A DNA stretch of 64,000 nt from contig NZ_DASZKT010000197.1 in assembly GCF_035552695.1 (NCBI RefSeq), forward strand, positions 1-64,000, given 5' to 3'. Shown one piece after another: positions 52,018 through 61,464 of this stretch. Both the position numbers and the translations under genes were made by a program. Position 1 is the stretch's first letter; each line of letters starts with the position of its first letter. The stretch is from Actinospica sp035552695. GTDB taxonomy: Bacteria > Actinomycetota > Actinomycetes > Streptomycetales > Catenulisporaceae. Under the pieces are notes generated by a model. The model did no database searches and was not told the DNA's origin. It saw nothing but the letters and a program-made list of their open reading frames with translations.

Positions 52018-53760
52018 TCACAGCCGCTGCGGCGCCGAGATGCCGAGAAGGTCGAGGCCCTGGGCGAGTGTGCGCTGCGTCAGCCGGACGAGCGCGACAC
52101 GGTTTCCGCGCTGCGCGGCGCCGTCCGCCTTGAGGACGGGGCAGTTCTGCCAGAAGTCGCTGAAGGCCTTGGCCAGCTCGTACAGGTACGTGCAGAGGCG
52201 ATGCGGCTCCAGCGTCGTCCCGACCTCGGCGAGTACCGCGCCGAACTCGTCGAGCGTGAGGATCAGAGACCGTTCGGCCCGGTGGATTGGGACTGCGGGG
52301 TCGACGTCTGCGGCGGTGTCGAGAAGTGCGTCGGCCTTGCGCAGCACCGAACATGTCCGCGCATGCGCGTACTGGAGGTAGACGCTCGTGTTCCCGGTCA
52401 GCGAGACCATCCGGTCGGGGTCGAAGACATAGTCCTTGATCCGTGCGTTCGACAGGTCGGCATACTTGACCGCGCCGATCCCGGCGGCCTGAACCACGTT
52501 CTCGAACTCCTCCGGCGGCAGTTCGGCGCTCTTCTCGGCGACGACGGCACGGGCCCCGGCGATCGCGGCGTCCAGCAGCTCCTTGAGCCGCGGCGTGTCC
52601 CCGGACCGGGACCTGAACGGCCTGCCGTCGGTGCCGAGGATCGTGCCGAACGGGATGTGTACGGCCTCGACGTCGTCCGGCAGCCAGCCCGCCTGCCGAG
52701 CGGTTTCGAAGACCATCCGCAGGTGGAGCGCCTGCCGCGCGTCGATGACGTACAGCATGCGCTTCGCCTTGACCTCCTCGACCCGGTAGCGGACCGCGGC
52801 GAGGTCGGTGGCGGCGTACCCGTATCCGCCGTCTGATTTGCGCACGATCAGCGGCAGCGGCCGACCTTCCGAATCCGCGAAGCCGTCGAGGAACACGCAC
52901 TGCGCGCCCTCCGACTCGGTCAGCAGGCCCTTGGCATCGAGCGCGGACACGACATCGCCGAGCCAGGGGTTGTAGAAGGACTCGGCCACCGCGTCCTCTG
53001 GGGTCAGCAGGATGCCGAGCCGCTGGTAGAGCGCCTGGAATGCGTCCATCGAGACTTCGACGAGCTTGTGCCACGCCGCCAGCGTCGCCTCGTCGCCGCT
53101 TTGCAGTGCGACGACCCGTGCCCGAGCCCGCACCGCGAATTCGGGGTCTGCGACGAACTGCTGCTGCGCGGCCTTGTACACGTCGTCGAGCGCGTCGAGG
53201 TCGATGGAGTCGAGCGACAAGTCGGTGTGCTCGTCGATGTACTGGATGGGCTTGCCGAACGCCGTCCCCCAGTCGCCGAGGTGGTTCACCTTGACCACGT
53301 CCGCGCCGAGGTACGTCAGGACACGTACGAGCGCGTCGCCGATGACGGTGCTCCGGATGTGCCCGACGTGCAGTTGCTTCGCGATGTTCGGGCCCGAATA
53401 GTCCACAAGCGTCCGTGTGCCGTGCGCCGGTGCGCCGACTCCCATCCGCTGCTCATCGGCGAGCCGCGCCGCGACGATGTGCCACAGCGCCGCGTCGGTC
53501 AGCGTGATGTTGAGGAATCCGGGGCCGGAGAGCTCCGCGGCCAGGTCACCGGTGAGCGAATCCAGCAGCGCCTGCGCCAGCTCCCGGGGCGCGATGCCCG
53601 CCTTCTTCGCGAGGCCGAGCGCGGCGTTGGACTGGTAGTCGGCCCGGTCCGAGCGGCGGACCAGAGGATCCCCGGCAGCGAGCTCGCGCGGCAGCACGCG
53701 CACCATGGCCTGCGCCACCGCCGCGTCCACCAGATCCTTCGCTCCGAGCACCTCAGGCAT
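52018..53760 (-). CDS. argS: Arginyl-tRNA synthetase
   Basis: A 580-residue class I synthetase. The Arg_tRNA_synt_N domain is followed by the catalytic core with the HIGH-like HVGH in NIAKQLHVGHIRSTVIGD. The KMSK site is in degenerate form, as in many ArgRS (RSGDTPRLKELL). A DALR anticodon-binding domain ends it. ATG 53760 (MPEVLGAKDLV) is favoured; GTG 53778 adds six residues. Actinomycetes often carry two argS copies; whether this is the only one cannot be told here. Confidence 0.94.
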   Translation of the reverse strand: MPEVLGAKDLVDAAVAQAMVRVLPRELAAGDPLVRRSDRADYQSNAALGLAKKAGIAPRELAQALLDSLTGDLAAELSGPGFLNITLTDAALWHIVAARLADEQRMGVGAPAHGTRTLVDYSGPNIAKQLHVGHIRSTVIGDALVRVLTYLGADVVKVNHLGDWGTAFGKPIQYIDEHTDLSLDSIDLDALDDVYKAAQQQFVADPEFAVRARARVVALQSGDEATLAAWHKLVEVSMDAFQALYQRLGILLTPEDAVAESFYNPWLGDVVSALDAKGLLTESEGAQCVFLDGFADSEGRPLPLIVRKSDGGYGYAATDLAAVRYRVEEVKAKRMLYVIDARQALHLRMVFETARQAGWLPDDVEAVHIPFGTILGTDGRPFRSRSGDTPRLKELLDAAIAGARAVVAEKSAELPPEEFENVVQAAGIGAVKYADLSNARIKDYVFDPDRMVSLTGNTSVYLQYAHARTCSVLRKADALLDTAADVDPAVPIHRAERSLILTLDEFGAVLAEVGTTLEPHRLCTYLYELAKAFSDFWQNCPVLKADGAAQRGNRVALVRLTQRTLAQGLDLLGISAPQRL

Positions 53761-53894
53761 CGCGACCACGACCTCCACCGCGTCGAGCGGCCCGCCCGAC
53801 GCGGGGCCGCGTCGCTCGATGCTATCCGGGACGCGGCCCGAAGATCACCGCATTTTCGGGCGGTCTACTCGGCGGTGTCGATCCGCAGGCGTTC

Positions 53895-54899
53895 TTACGG
53901 CTCGAGCACGGTCTTTCCGGTCGTGCGGCGGGCCGCGATCGCCGCGTGGGCCTGGGCCGCCTGGTCGAGCGGGAAGCGCGTGCCGACCAGCGTGCGCAGC
54001 CTGCCCTCGGCGACGGCGGCGAGCACGTCGCGCGACTGGCGCAGCAGCACTTCGGGGCCGCGCGGGCCGGTCGGCGGGCCGAAGTACGACAGGACACTGA
54101 CGCCGCGCTCGGCCGCGTGTTCCGGATCGACCTTCGTCATCGTGCCGCTGGAGAAGCCGAAGATCACGAACCGGCCGCCGCGTGTGACGAGCTCGAACGT
54201 CGTCGCGCCGAACTCGCCACCGACCCCGTCGAAGACGACCGTCACGCCGTCGGGCGCGGCGGCGCGAACCTGCTCGGGCCAGTCGTCGGCCGACGTATCC
54301 ACCGCGATGTCCGCTCCGAAGTCCTTGGCGAGCTGCGCCTTTTCCGTTCCGCGCACGAGCGCGATGACCCGCTCGGCACCGGCCGCCCGGGCGAGCTGCA
54401 TGCTGAGCACGCCGACCGCTCCCGTCGCGCCCTCGACGAGTACGGTGTCTCCCTTGCCGACCTCGGCCTGCTCAACCAGTCCCAGCGCGGTACGGCCGGT
54501 GCCGAGCAGCGAGACCGCGTCGGCGTAGTCGAGCGTGTCCGGGAGCTGATGCGAACCCTCGGCCTGGACCACGGCGAGCTCCGCGTAGCCGCCGCCCGGT
54601 CCGTCCGCGGTGGGAACCGTCACGCCGGACACGCGGCGGCCGATCCAGTCGGCGGACACGCCGCCGCCCACCGCGAGGACCTCGCCGGCCACCTCGCGGC
54701 CCGGGGTCCACGGCAGCGACTTCGGCGCTACCGGCGAGACGCCCTGCAGCGTGCCCGTTCTCGTCTGCGTCTCGATGAACTGGATCCCGGCCGCCGCCAC
54801 CCGCACGAGCAGTTCGCCCGCGCCCGGCGCCGGGTCCGGCACCTCCTCGATCCGCAGCACTTCCGGGCCGCCGAACTCACGCACCACGATCGCCCTCAT
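53895..54899 (-). CDS. Zinc-type/quinone oxidoreductase (MDR superfamily)
   Basis: A 334-residue NADPH-dependent medium-chain reductase. The GroES-like N-terminal domain ends in PGREVAGEVLAVGGG. The Rossmann fold holds VEGATGAVGVLSMQLARAAGAERV. No structural zinc Cys cluster is present, so it is of the quinone oxidoreductase (QorA) type. The substrate is probably a quinone or enone. ATG 54899 gives the usual start MRAIVVREFGGPEVL; AGGAGG lies just upstream. Confidence 0.9.
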   Translation of the reverse strand: MRAIVVREFGGPEVLRIEEVPDPAPGAGELLVRVAAAGIQFIETQTRTGTLQGVSPVAPKSLPWTPGREVAGEVLAVGGGVSADWIGRRVSGVTVPTADGPGGGYAELAVVQAEGSHQLPDTLDYADAVSLLGTGRTALGLVEQAEVGKGDTVLVEGATGAVGVLSMQLARAAGAERVIALVRGTEKAQLAKDFGADIAVDTSADDWPEQVRAAAPDGVTVVFDGVGGEFGATTFELVTRGGRFVIFGFSSGTMTKVDPEHAAERGVSVLSYFGPPTGPRGPEVLLRQSRDVLAAVAEGRLRTLVGTRFPLDQAAQAHAAIAARRTTGKTVLEP

Positions 54900-55049
54900 C
54901 GGAGCCTCCTGCCGAGTCGGAATCCTTATGACTCAGGACCCTAGGCAGCGCGGAACCGGCGCACCTCGGGCGCACGGCCGAACCGCCCTAGGTCTTTCGG
55001 CCTAAGACTCGGCTCGGCGGGCTCAGCCCGAGAGCCCCGGCTCCGCGGC

Positions 55050-55565
55050 TCAGCTCTGCGTCGTGCCGTCGATCAGCTCGCGCAGGATGTCGGCGTGGCC
55101 GTTGTGCTGCGCGTACTCCTCGAGCATGTGGATCATGATCCAGCGCACGTCGAGCTCGCCGATGCGGCGATGGGTGCGCACGTCGTCCAGGTCGACGCGC
55201 GCGAAGATCTCGCGGCTGCGCTCGCAGGCGGCGACGAAGCGGGCGGCGTCGGCCTCCACGGATTCGCCGTCATCGAGCAGGAAGTCGCCGTCCACGCGCT
55301 CGGGCCAGCCGAAGGGCGCGGGTTCGTCGCTGCCTTCGATGATGAGCATGAACCACACGTACTCGACCTTGGTCAGGTGCCGGACGAGGCCGTGCAGGGT
55401 GTTGAGCGAGGGCACGACACGGCGGTCGGCCTGCTCGTCCGTGAGTCCGTCGAGCTTCGAGAGCAACTCGGCGCGGTGGTAGTCGAGCCAGCCGGCCAGG
55501 GCCTCGCGCTCGGTGGCGATCAGCGGCGGCTCGACGCGGTTCATCGGCGACTTGTAAGTGTCCAT
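55050..55565 (-). CDS. DinB/DUF664 family protein
   Basis: A 171-residue four-helix-bundle protein. Metal-binding His residues are in GLVRHLTKVEYVW and MIHMLEEYAQHNGHADILRE. Relatives include mycothiol-dependent S-transferases in actinobacteria, so a thiol-transferase role is possible. It starts 19 bases after the GNAT gene stop in the same direction, so the two form a small operon. Confidence 0.88.
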   Translation of the reverse strand: MDTYKSPMNRVEPPLIATEREALAGWLDYHRAELLSKLDGLTDEQADRRVVPSLNTLHGLVRHLTKVEYVWFMLIIEGSDEPAPFGWPERVDGDFLLDDGESVEADAARFVAACERSREIFARVDLDDVRTHRRIGELDVRWIMIHMLEEYAQHNGHADILRELIDGTTQS

Positions 55566-55584
55566 CCCCGTGGTCTTTCCATTC

Positions 55585-56028
55585 CTAGGAAGTGAAGGTC
55601 ATGTACATCAGTCGCTCCGGATCCGGGAACTTCACGAACCCGGCGCGGGCGTAGACCTCGTGCGCGTCCTTCGTGGACAGCAGCACGCGCTTGAGCTGGA
55701 ACGGCGCGAGGTGATCGCGGATCGTCGCGGTCAGCCAGGTGCCGATGCCGAGCCCGCGGTGCACGCGGTCCACATACACGTCGCAGAGCCACGCGAAGGT
55801 GGCCAGGTCGGTGACGACGCGCGCGAAGGCGACCTGCTTGCCGGACTCGTCGTACACCCCGAAGTTGACCGACCCGGCGATCGAGCGTCGCACCGTCTCC
55901 AGGCTGCGGCCGAGCGCCCAGAAGGCGTCGGTGGAGAGCCAGTCGTGGATGAGCTCGATTTCGAGGCGGTCGTTGTCGTCGGATATCTCGTAGCCGTCCG
56001 CTCTGCGCGCAATCACGGATACGCACAC
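55585..56028 (-). CDS. GNAT family N-acetyltransferase
   Basis: A 147-residue GNAT enzyme. Motif A, DVYVDRVHRGLGIGTWLTATI, supplies the acetyl-CoA pyrophosphate loop (R-x2-G-x-G-x), followed by the late strand YARAGFVKFP. Substrate unknown. It starts at GTG 56028 and is upstream of the DinB-like gene. Confidence 0.88.
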   Translation of the reverse strand: MCVSVIARRADGYEISDDNDRLEIELIHDWLSTDAFWALGRSLETVRRSIAGSVNFGVYDESGKQVAFARVVTDLATFAWLCDVYVDRVHRGLGIGTWLTATIRDHLAPFQLKRVLLSTKDAHEVYARAGFVKFPDPERLMYMTFTS

Positions 56029-56084
56029 TAGGCCATGAACGGCGCTCGTGCCGAACGCAATCGCGGCCGCCGGCAGATGATCGG

Positions 56085-57116
56085 TCAGCCGCGCGGCGGC
56101 AGTTCGCCGGAGCCGCGCGGGATCAGGACCGTGGGCAGCACGACGCGGCGCGGCGCGTCGGAGAGCCCGGCCATCCGGTCGAACAGCAGCGTCGCCGCCA
56201 TCCGGCCGAGACCGGCGGGATCCTGGGCGACGACGGTGAGCCCGGGCGAGATCAGGTCGGCGAGTTCGAGGTCGTCGAAGCCGACCAGCGCGGGCCGGTC
56301 CACCCGCCCGGACAGTTCGCGCAGCACGGCGGTGGTCAGCCGGTTGTTTCCGCAGAACAGCGCGGTGGCGGCGTCCGGCCGGGACAGCAGCCGGTCCAGG
56401 GCCGCGCGCACGGCGACCGGCTCGGCCTTGCCCATCACCACGAGGCCCTCGTCCAGCGGGAGCCCGGCCGCCGCCAGCGCGCTGCGGTAGCCGGTCAGCC
56501 GCTCGCGTGCGGTGAAGATCGCCGGATCGTCGCCGAGGTAGGCGATCCGGCGGTGCCCGCCGTCGATCAGGTGGCGCACGCCGTCGCGCACGCCGCCCAC
56601 GTTGTCCGCGAGCACCACGTCCGCCGCGAGGTTGATCGGCGGACGGTCCACGAAGACGACCGGGATCCCGGCCTTGATCTCGTGCGCCAGGTACGAGTGG
56701 TCGGTCGCCGCCGGGACCATCACCAGGCCGTCCACGCGCCGCTCGAACAGGGCCGTGGCCAGCTCCTGCTCGCGGTCCGGGTCGTCGTCGCAGGAGCCGG
56801 TCAGCAGCAGGCAGTCGTTGTCCCGCACCACCTGCTCCACCGCGCGGGTGAGCACCGAGTAGAAGGGGTCGGCAACGTCCTCCAGGATCAACCCGATGCC
56901 CGCCGCGCGGCCGGTGCGCAACTGCCGCGCCGAGTCGTTGCGGCGGAAGCCCAGGTCGGCGATCGCCTGGGAAACCCGCTCGGCGGTGGCCGGCAGCACG
57001 CCGGGCTCGCCGTTGACCACCCGGGAGACCGTTTTGAGGCTCACGCCCGCCCGGGCCGCGACGTCGTTCATCGTGGCGCGACCCGAGCGCATGGTCTGGG
57101 TGGTCGAACGGCTCAC
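56085..57116 (-). CDS. LacI-family transcriptional regulator
   Basis: A 343-residue repressor. The HTH with hinge helix is TMNDVAARAGVSLKTVSRVVNGEPG at about residues 15-39, and the periplasmic-binding-like effector domain runs from about 70 to 335. GTG 57116 has GGAGGG six bases upstream. It follows the GH92 mannosidase gene in the same direction. A LacI-type operator lies upstream of that gene at 60605-60618, so local carbohydrate control is likely. Confidence 0.92.
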   Translation of the reverse strand: MSRSTTQTMRSGRATMNDVAARAGVSLKTVSRVVNGEPGVLPATAERVSQAIADLGFRRNDSARQLRTGRAAGIGLILEDVADPFYSVLTRAVEQVVRDNDCLLLTGSCDDDPDREQELATALFERRVDGLVMVPAATDHSYLAHEIKAGIPVVFVDRPPINLAADVVLADNVGGVRDGVRHLIDGGHRRIAYLGDDPAIFTARERLTGYRSALAAAGLPLDEGLVVMGKAEPVAVRAALDRLLSRPDAATALFCGNNRLTTAVLRELSGRVDRPALVGFDDLELADLISPGLTVVAQDPAGLGRMAATLLFDRMAGLSDAPRRVVLPTVLIPRGSGELPPRG

Positions 57117-57221
57117 TCCTGGCCCTCCAAAAAGGGGTTCACGCGGGGCGCTGCCCGCTGTTGCGAGTCACCATAAGTCATGCGCGTTCGAGAGGCATGA
57201 GAGAACGCGCGGACGGATTGT

Positions 57222-60200
57222 TCAGGGCAACGTCCAACTCTGCGCGCCCGTGCTGTTGCAGGTGTAGATCTGCAACTGCGTTCCGGACGTGGTCGTCGAA
57301 TTGGGATCGTCCAGGCACTTTCCCGACTGCGGATTCACCAGGGAGTTGTTCGCTCCCACCTGCCATTGTTGCGCACCGGTGTTGTTGCAGGTCCACCACT
57401 GGACCACGGTGCCGTTGCTCGTGCCGCTGTTGCTCACGTCCATGCACCCGCCCTCGGCCTGGATCGTGCCGTTGGACGCGACCGTCCACTGCTGCGCCGC
57501 GGACCCGCCGCAGGTGTAGATCTGCACGTGCGTGCCGTTGGTCGTGCCGCCGCCGTTGTCGTCGAGGCACAGACCGCTGAGTACCCCGGACGAGGCGCCC
57601 GAATACACGGCGCCGACCGCCGGGGACTGGGCCGAGGTGAACCCGATCGCGAATACGTGCAGGCCACCCGCGGCGACGTTCGACGGCATGGTGACGCTCG
57701 CTACCGTCTTCCCGGCTGAAAGGTTCATCGGCTTGGTCGCGAACAGGTACGTCGAGACGCTGTTGGAGGACGCTCCGGCCTGGTTGCGGTAGCTCATCGT
57801 CGCGACGGTCGTGTCATCGGCCAGCGCGGAGGCGCCGCCGCCGTTCAGGGTCCAGTCGCTGAGCGAGATCGGCACGCTCTGGGTGCTGCCGTCGGTGTAG
57901 GTGACGACGGCTGTGCCCGAAGACGGTCCGTTGGTCGCCGATCCGAGGAACGAGATCGCGCCGGATCCGGCGGCGGCGACGGTCTGGCCGTTCGCCTGGT
58001 AGTTGTCCGGCTGACCCGAGGCCACGTTCGGCCAGGTGAAGGAGACGCCGTTGGCCGTCACCGTCGAACCCGGCGCGATTCCGTCGCCGCTGAGCGCGGA
58101 GGCCGAGTAGCTGTAGCCGACTCCGTCGAAGTCAGCGCTCGATGATGCAGAGTCGGCGGAGATGCCGGTGTCCGTGTACGAGGGATTTCCCGCGTACGAG
58201 GGCGGTGCGGCATTCGTGGCGCTGGCCCAACTCGTGCTCGCCGACGTGCCCAGCGTGAACGTGAGCGTGCCGCCGCCGCTGATGGCGCCGCTCGGCGCGT
58301 ACGCGTCGTTCCATGCGGAGCCGTTCCAGGTCGCGGACTGCACGTACGGTGCGTTGTCCGCGGCGCTGTTGCCGTTGATCGTCAGCGTGTTTCCGCTCGG
58401 CAGAGTGACGACCTCCTGTGTGAACATCGGCGAGCCGAGTGCGAGATCCGCGGTGCCGGGCGTCTCCGGGTACATGCCGAGCGCGGACCAGACGTACCAC
58501 GCGCTCATCTCGCCGAGGTCGTCGTTACCCGCGAGCCCGCCGGGCGCGTCGGTCCAGATCTGATCCTGGATCTGGCGCACGACGCTCTGCGTCTTGTACG
58601 GCTCGCCGGTGTAGTCGTACTCCCACGGGATCTCCAGCGACGGCTCGTTGCCGAAGTCGGCGTATCCGTTGGCGCCGTTGAGCGAGGAGAGCACGGTGCC
58701 GAGGTACGTGTTGAGCGCCGAGTTTCCGCCCATCGCCGTGGCCAGGCCGTGGACGTTGAACGGGACCATCGGCGTGTATATCCAGGAGTCCGCCTCGACG
58801 AAGTTCGATTGCGAGGACGCACTGAATCCGGAGGTCCAGGTGCCCGAATAATCGCGGGGCTGAATGAATCCGCTGTTGTGGTCGTATTCGTTCTGCCAGT
58901 CCTGCGCACGGTTCGCCATCGCGGTCTGGTCGGAGGTGTCGCCGAGCGATCCGGCGAGCGCCGATATGGCGAAGTCCGCCGTGTCGTATTCGAGGGTGGT
59001 CGCCGCGGGGCCGTAGAAGTTGCAGCAGCCGTAGCTTCCGTTCGACGGCAGATAGCCGAGTTGTTCGAGATACGTCAGGCCGGGACGGTCGTTGTTGGCG
59101 TTAGTCGCCTCGGCGAGCATGTCCTTGAGCGCGGTCGACGTGTCGAAGCTGTGAGCGCCGAATGCGTAGTAGTCCGCGATGATCGAGTCCGCCGGGTCGC
59201 CGACCATGACATAGGTCTCGCCGTTGTCCTCGGACCACTTCGGGAACAGGCCGGTCTGCGCATAGTCGTCGACCATCGACTGCGCGGTGTCGGAGGCGGC
59301 CTGCGGATCTATCAGGCCTTCGAGTTGCGCCTGGGAGCGGTAGATGTCCCAGCCGGAGTAATTGCCGTATTCAGCGGAGTGGCCCGAATCGACGCTATGC
59401 ACGGAGCCGTTGAAGCCGGGGTACTGGCCGTTGACGTCGCTGACGATGTTCGGGTGCAGCGACGCGTGGTAGAGCGAGGTGTAGAAGACGGTCTGCTGCG
59501 CGGAGGTGCCGCCGGCTATCCCGATCCGGCCGAGCACGTTGTTCCACGCGGTGTTCGCGGCGGTCTTGGTCGACGCGAAGTCCCAGTTCGGGTTCTCCGT
59601 CGTACGGTTCTGCGACGCGTTGGCGACCGAGACGAAGGAGACGCCGACCTTCGCGAGCACGGTCTGGTTCGAGGTCGTGTTGAAGGTGACGTAACCGTCG
59701 TTCGCGGAGGCGTTCGGGGTCACGGCGTTGGATGTGGCCTTCGGCTTCGGAAGGGTGCCGTGCAACTGATGCACGTTCTTCGCCTCGGCGGGCGCCTTGA
59801 CCGCGGCCGTGACCGCTTGGGTGCCGTTGGTCGCGAACGGCGTGTTGAAGACCACGTCGAAGTAGACCGTGTAGCCGGCGCTCGCGCCGCAGAAGCCGCC
59901 GCTGGTGACCTGGCCGCTGACCTCGGTGCTGCTCACGATGTTGAACTGCGTGTTGGAGTCGGTGTTCGCACTGCCGTTGAGCTTGAAGATCAGGTTGGCC
60001 TGAGTCGTGGAAGGGAACGTGAACGAGGCCATGCCCGAGCGCGGCGTCACGGTCAGCTGCGTGGTGACGCCGTTCGACGTCTGCACGGAGTAGTAGCCGG
60101 GGGACGCGCTTTCGCCGCTGTGCGAGAAGGAATCGGTCGCGCCGGTGTTCACCGAGCCGACCGTCGGCAGGATCGGCACGTCGCCTTCGCCCGAGCAGCC

Positions 60201-60503
60201 GGGCCCGGACAGGTGGGTGAGGCTGAAGCCGGTGATGGAGGAGTCGTTGTACTCGTAGCCGCCGCCGTCCGGGCGGCTCGGGGTGTCCGGACTCCACTGG
60301 ACCATGCCGAAGGGATCGTCGGCGCCGGGGAAGTCGTCGGCCGAGTTCGTGGTGCCGATGAAGGGGTTGACGAGCGACGCCGGGTTCGAGACGAGCGCGG
60401 CGCGGGTGGCGGCCGAGGCCGGGATCGCCGAAGCGGCGGCGAGGGCGAGCGTGGCCGTCGCGAACAGGGCGAGGGCACGCCGTTGTGCCGGTTGCTGTGC
60501 CAT
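57222..60503 (-). CDS. Secreted GH92 alpha-mannosidase with C-terminal ricin-type lectin domain
   Basis: A 1093-residue secreted enzyme. A signal peptide ends near ASAA (residue 31). The GH92 domain begins VNPFIGTTNSADDFPGADDPFGMVQWSPDT and contains the family HLSGPGCSGEGD. It hydrolyses alpha-1,2-linked mannose in fungal or plant glycans using Ca2+. A beta-sandwich accessory domain occupies about residues 755-940. A ricin B-like trefoil with QQW repeats (QQWTVAS, QQWQVGA, QSWTLP) occupies about 965-1093 and probably binds sugars. It is the likely target of the adjacent LacI regulator. Confidence 0.94.
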   Translation of the reverse strand: MAQQPAQRRALALFATATLALAAASAIPASAATRAALVSNPASLVNPFIGTTNSADDFPGADDPFGMVQWSPDTPSRPDGGGYEYNDSSITGFSLTHLSGPGCSGEGDVPILPTVGSVNTGATDSFSHSGESASPGYYSVQTSNGVTTQLTVTPRSGMASFTFPSTTQANLIFKLNGSANTDSNTQFNIVSSTEVSGQVTSGGFCGASAGYTVYFDVVFNTPFATNGTQAVTAAVKAPAEAKNVHQLHGTLPKPKATSNAVTPNASANDGYVTFNTTSNQTVLAKVGVSFVSVANASQNRTTENPNWDFASTKTAANTAWNNVLGRIGIAGGTSAQQTVFYTSLYHASLHPNIVSDVNGQYPGFNGSVHSVDSGHSAEYGNYSGWDIYRSQAQLEGLIDPQAASDTAQSMVDDYAQTGLFPKWSEDNGETYVMVGDPADSIIADYYAFGAHSFDTSTALKDMLAEATNANNDRPGLTYLEQLGYLPSNGSYGCCNFYGPAATTLEYDTADFAISALAGSLGDTSDQTAMANRAQDWQNEYDHNSGFIQPRDYSGTWTSGFSASSQSNFVEADSWIYTPMVPFNVHGLATAMGGNSALNTYLGTVLSSLNGANGYADFGNEPSLEIPWEYDYTGEPYKTQSVVRQIQDQIWTDAPGGLAGNDDLGEMSAWYVWSALGMYPETPGTADLALGSPMFTQEVVTLPSGNTLTINGNSAADNAPYVQSATWNGSAWNDAYAPSGAISGGGTLTFTLGTSASTSWASATNAAPPSYAGNPSYTDTGISADSASSSADFDGVGYSYSASALSGDGIAPGSTVTANGVSFTWPNVASGQPDNYQANGQTVAAAGSGAISFLGSATNGPSSGTAVVTYTDGSTQSVPISLSDWTLNGGGASALADDTTVATMSYRNQAGASSNSVSTYLFATKPMNLSAGKTVASVTMPSNVAAGGLHVFAIGFTSAQSPAVGAVYSGASSGVLSGLCLDDNGGGTTNGTHVQIYTCGGSAAQQWTVASNGTIQAEGGCMDVSNSGTSNGTVVQWWTCNNTGAQQWQVGANNSLVNPQSGKCLDDPNSTTTSGTQLQIYTCNSTGAQSWTLP

Positions 60504-60604
60504 GGTGCGCGGTTCCTTCCTGGCCGGGCGCAGGGGTGGGCGTACCCGGCCGAGCGGGTGAATCAGGGAAGGTGCACTGGCGCTCAGTGAGGGCGACTGA
60601 GTGA

Positions 60605-60618
60605 TGACAACGTTGTCA
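60605..60618. promoter_or_regulatory. LacI/GalR-type operator upstream of the GH92 gene
   Basis: TGACAACGTTGTCA is a perfect 14-bp palindrome with the central CG typical of LacI/GalR operators. It lies 102 bases before the GH92 start codon and 43 bases before the start of the divergent phosphatase gene. Confidence 0.8.
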
Positions 60619-60660
60619 CCGGCTCAGGGCACTGTCAAGCCGCTGGAGGAGAATCCCTGG

Positions 60661-61386
60661 ATGATTTTTGACATGACATCAGAGGAGGAGTGGCATGATC
60701 AGACCGTGTCAACGACGCGCATGCTCCTGGTTCGCCATGGCGACTCGTACAGCAAGTCCGACGGCGTATACGCCGGGCCGCGCGCCTGCCGCGGCCTGAC
60801 CGAACTCGGCCGGGAGCAGGTGGTGCGGCTGCGGGACCGGCTCACGGCGAGCGGTTTCAAGCCGGACGCCGTCTACAGCTCGACGATCCACCGCGCCGCG
60901 CAGACCGCCGGAATGCTCGCCGAGGCCTTCGCGCCGCTCGCCCCGGTGCACGACTGCGGACTGTGCGGTTACCACCTGGACGACTCGCTGGACGGCCTGA
61001 GCTGGGAGCGGATCCGCGCCGAGTTCCAGCACCGCGACGAGTCGGGGCGTCCGGACGGCGGCGTGTTCGTGCCCTTCGAGGAGGGCAACGAGTCGTGGGC
61101 CGAACTCGTCGCCCGGGTGGGCCGCGCGCTCACCGGACTGGCCGCGCGGCACGCCGGCGGCACCGTGCTCGCCGCGATGCACAAGGAATCCGTCGAGGCG
61201 TCGCTGATCGCGTTCGGCGCGCTGCCGCTGCACCGCAACTTCGATGTCGAGATCGGCCGCGCCTCGATCACCGAGTGGGTCACCGATGACGATCCGGCGA
61301 CGCCCTGGGACCCGGAGCGCGGGCACCCGCTCCCGGTGCGCTGGCGGCTGGCCAGGCTCAACGACTGCGCGCATCTGGAGGACTAA
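60661..61386 (+). CDS. Histidine phosphatase family protein
   Basis: A 241-residue phosphoglycerate-mutase-like phosphatase. The catalytic LLVRHGDS is near residue 20, and the second His is in AAMHKESVEASLIAFG. A 15-residue N-terminal segment precedes the core. ATG 60661 follows GGAGGAG; GTG 60706 would start nearer the core. Substrate unknown. It shares its upstream region, including the LacI-type operator, with the divergent GH92 gene. Confidence 0.85.
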   Translation: MIFDMTSEEEWHDQTVSTTRMLLVRHGDSYSKSDGVYAGPRACRGLTELGREQVVRLRDRLTASGFKPDAVYSSTIHRAAQTAGMLAEAFAPLAPVHDCGLCGYHLDDSLDGLSWERIRAEFQHRDESGRPDGGVFVPFEEGNESWAELVARVGRALTGLAARHAGGTVLAAMHKESVEASLIAFGALPLHRNFDVEIGRASITEWVTDDDPATPWDPERGHPLPVRWRLARLNDCAHLED

Positions 61387-61464
61387 GCGCGCCGCCAGCG
61401 GGAATCACCGCTCTGACCGGCCCGAACACACCAACTTGAGGCCGAATCGCGAAGGGCGCCCAGG

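Noticed and set aside
52018..53760. ArgRS considered inactive because no KMSK is seen
   Set aside because: Many arginyl-tRNA synthetases have a degenerate KMSK; the HVGH site and domains are intact.
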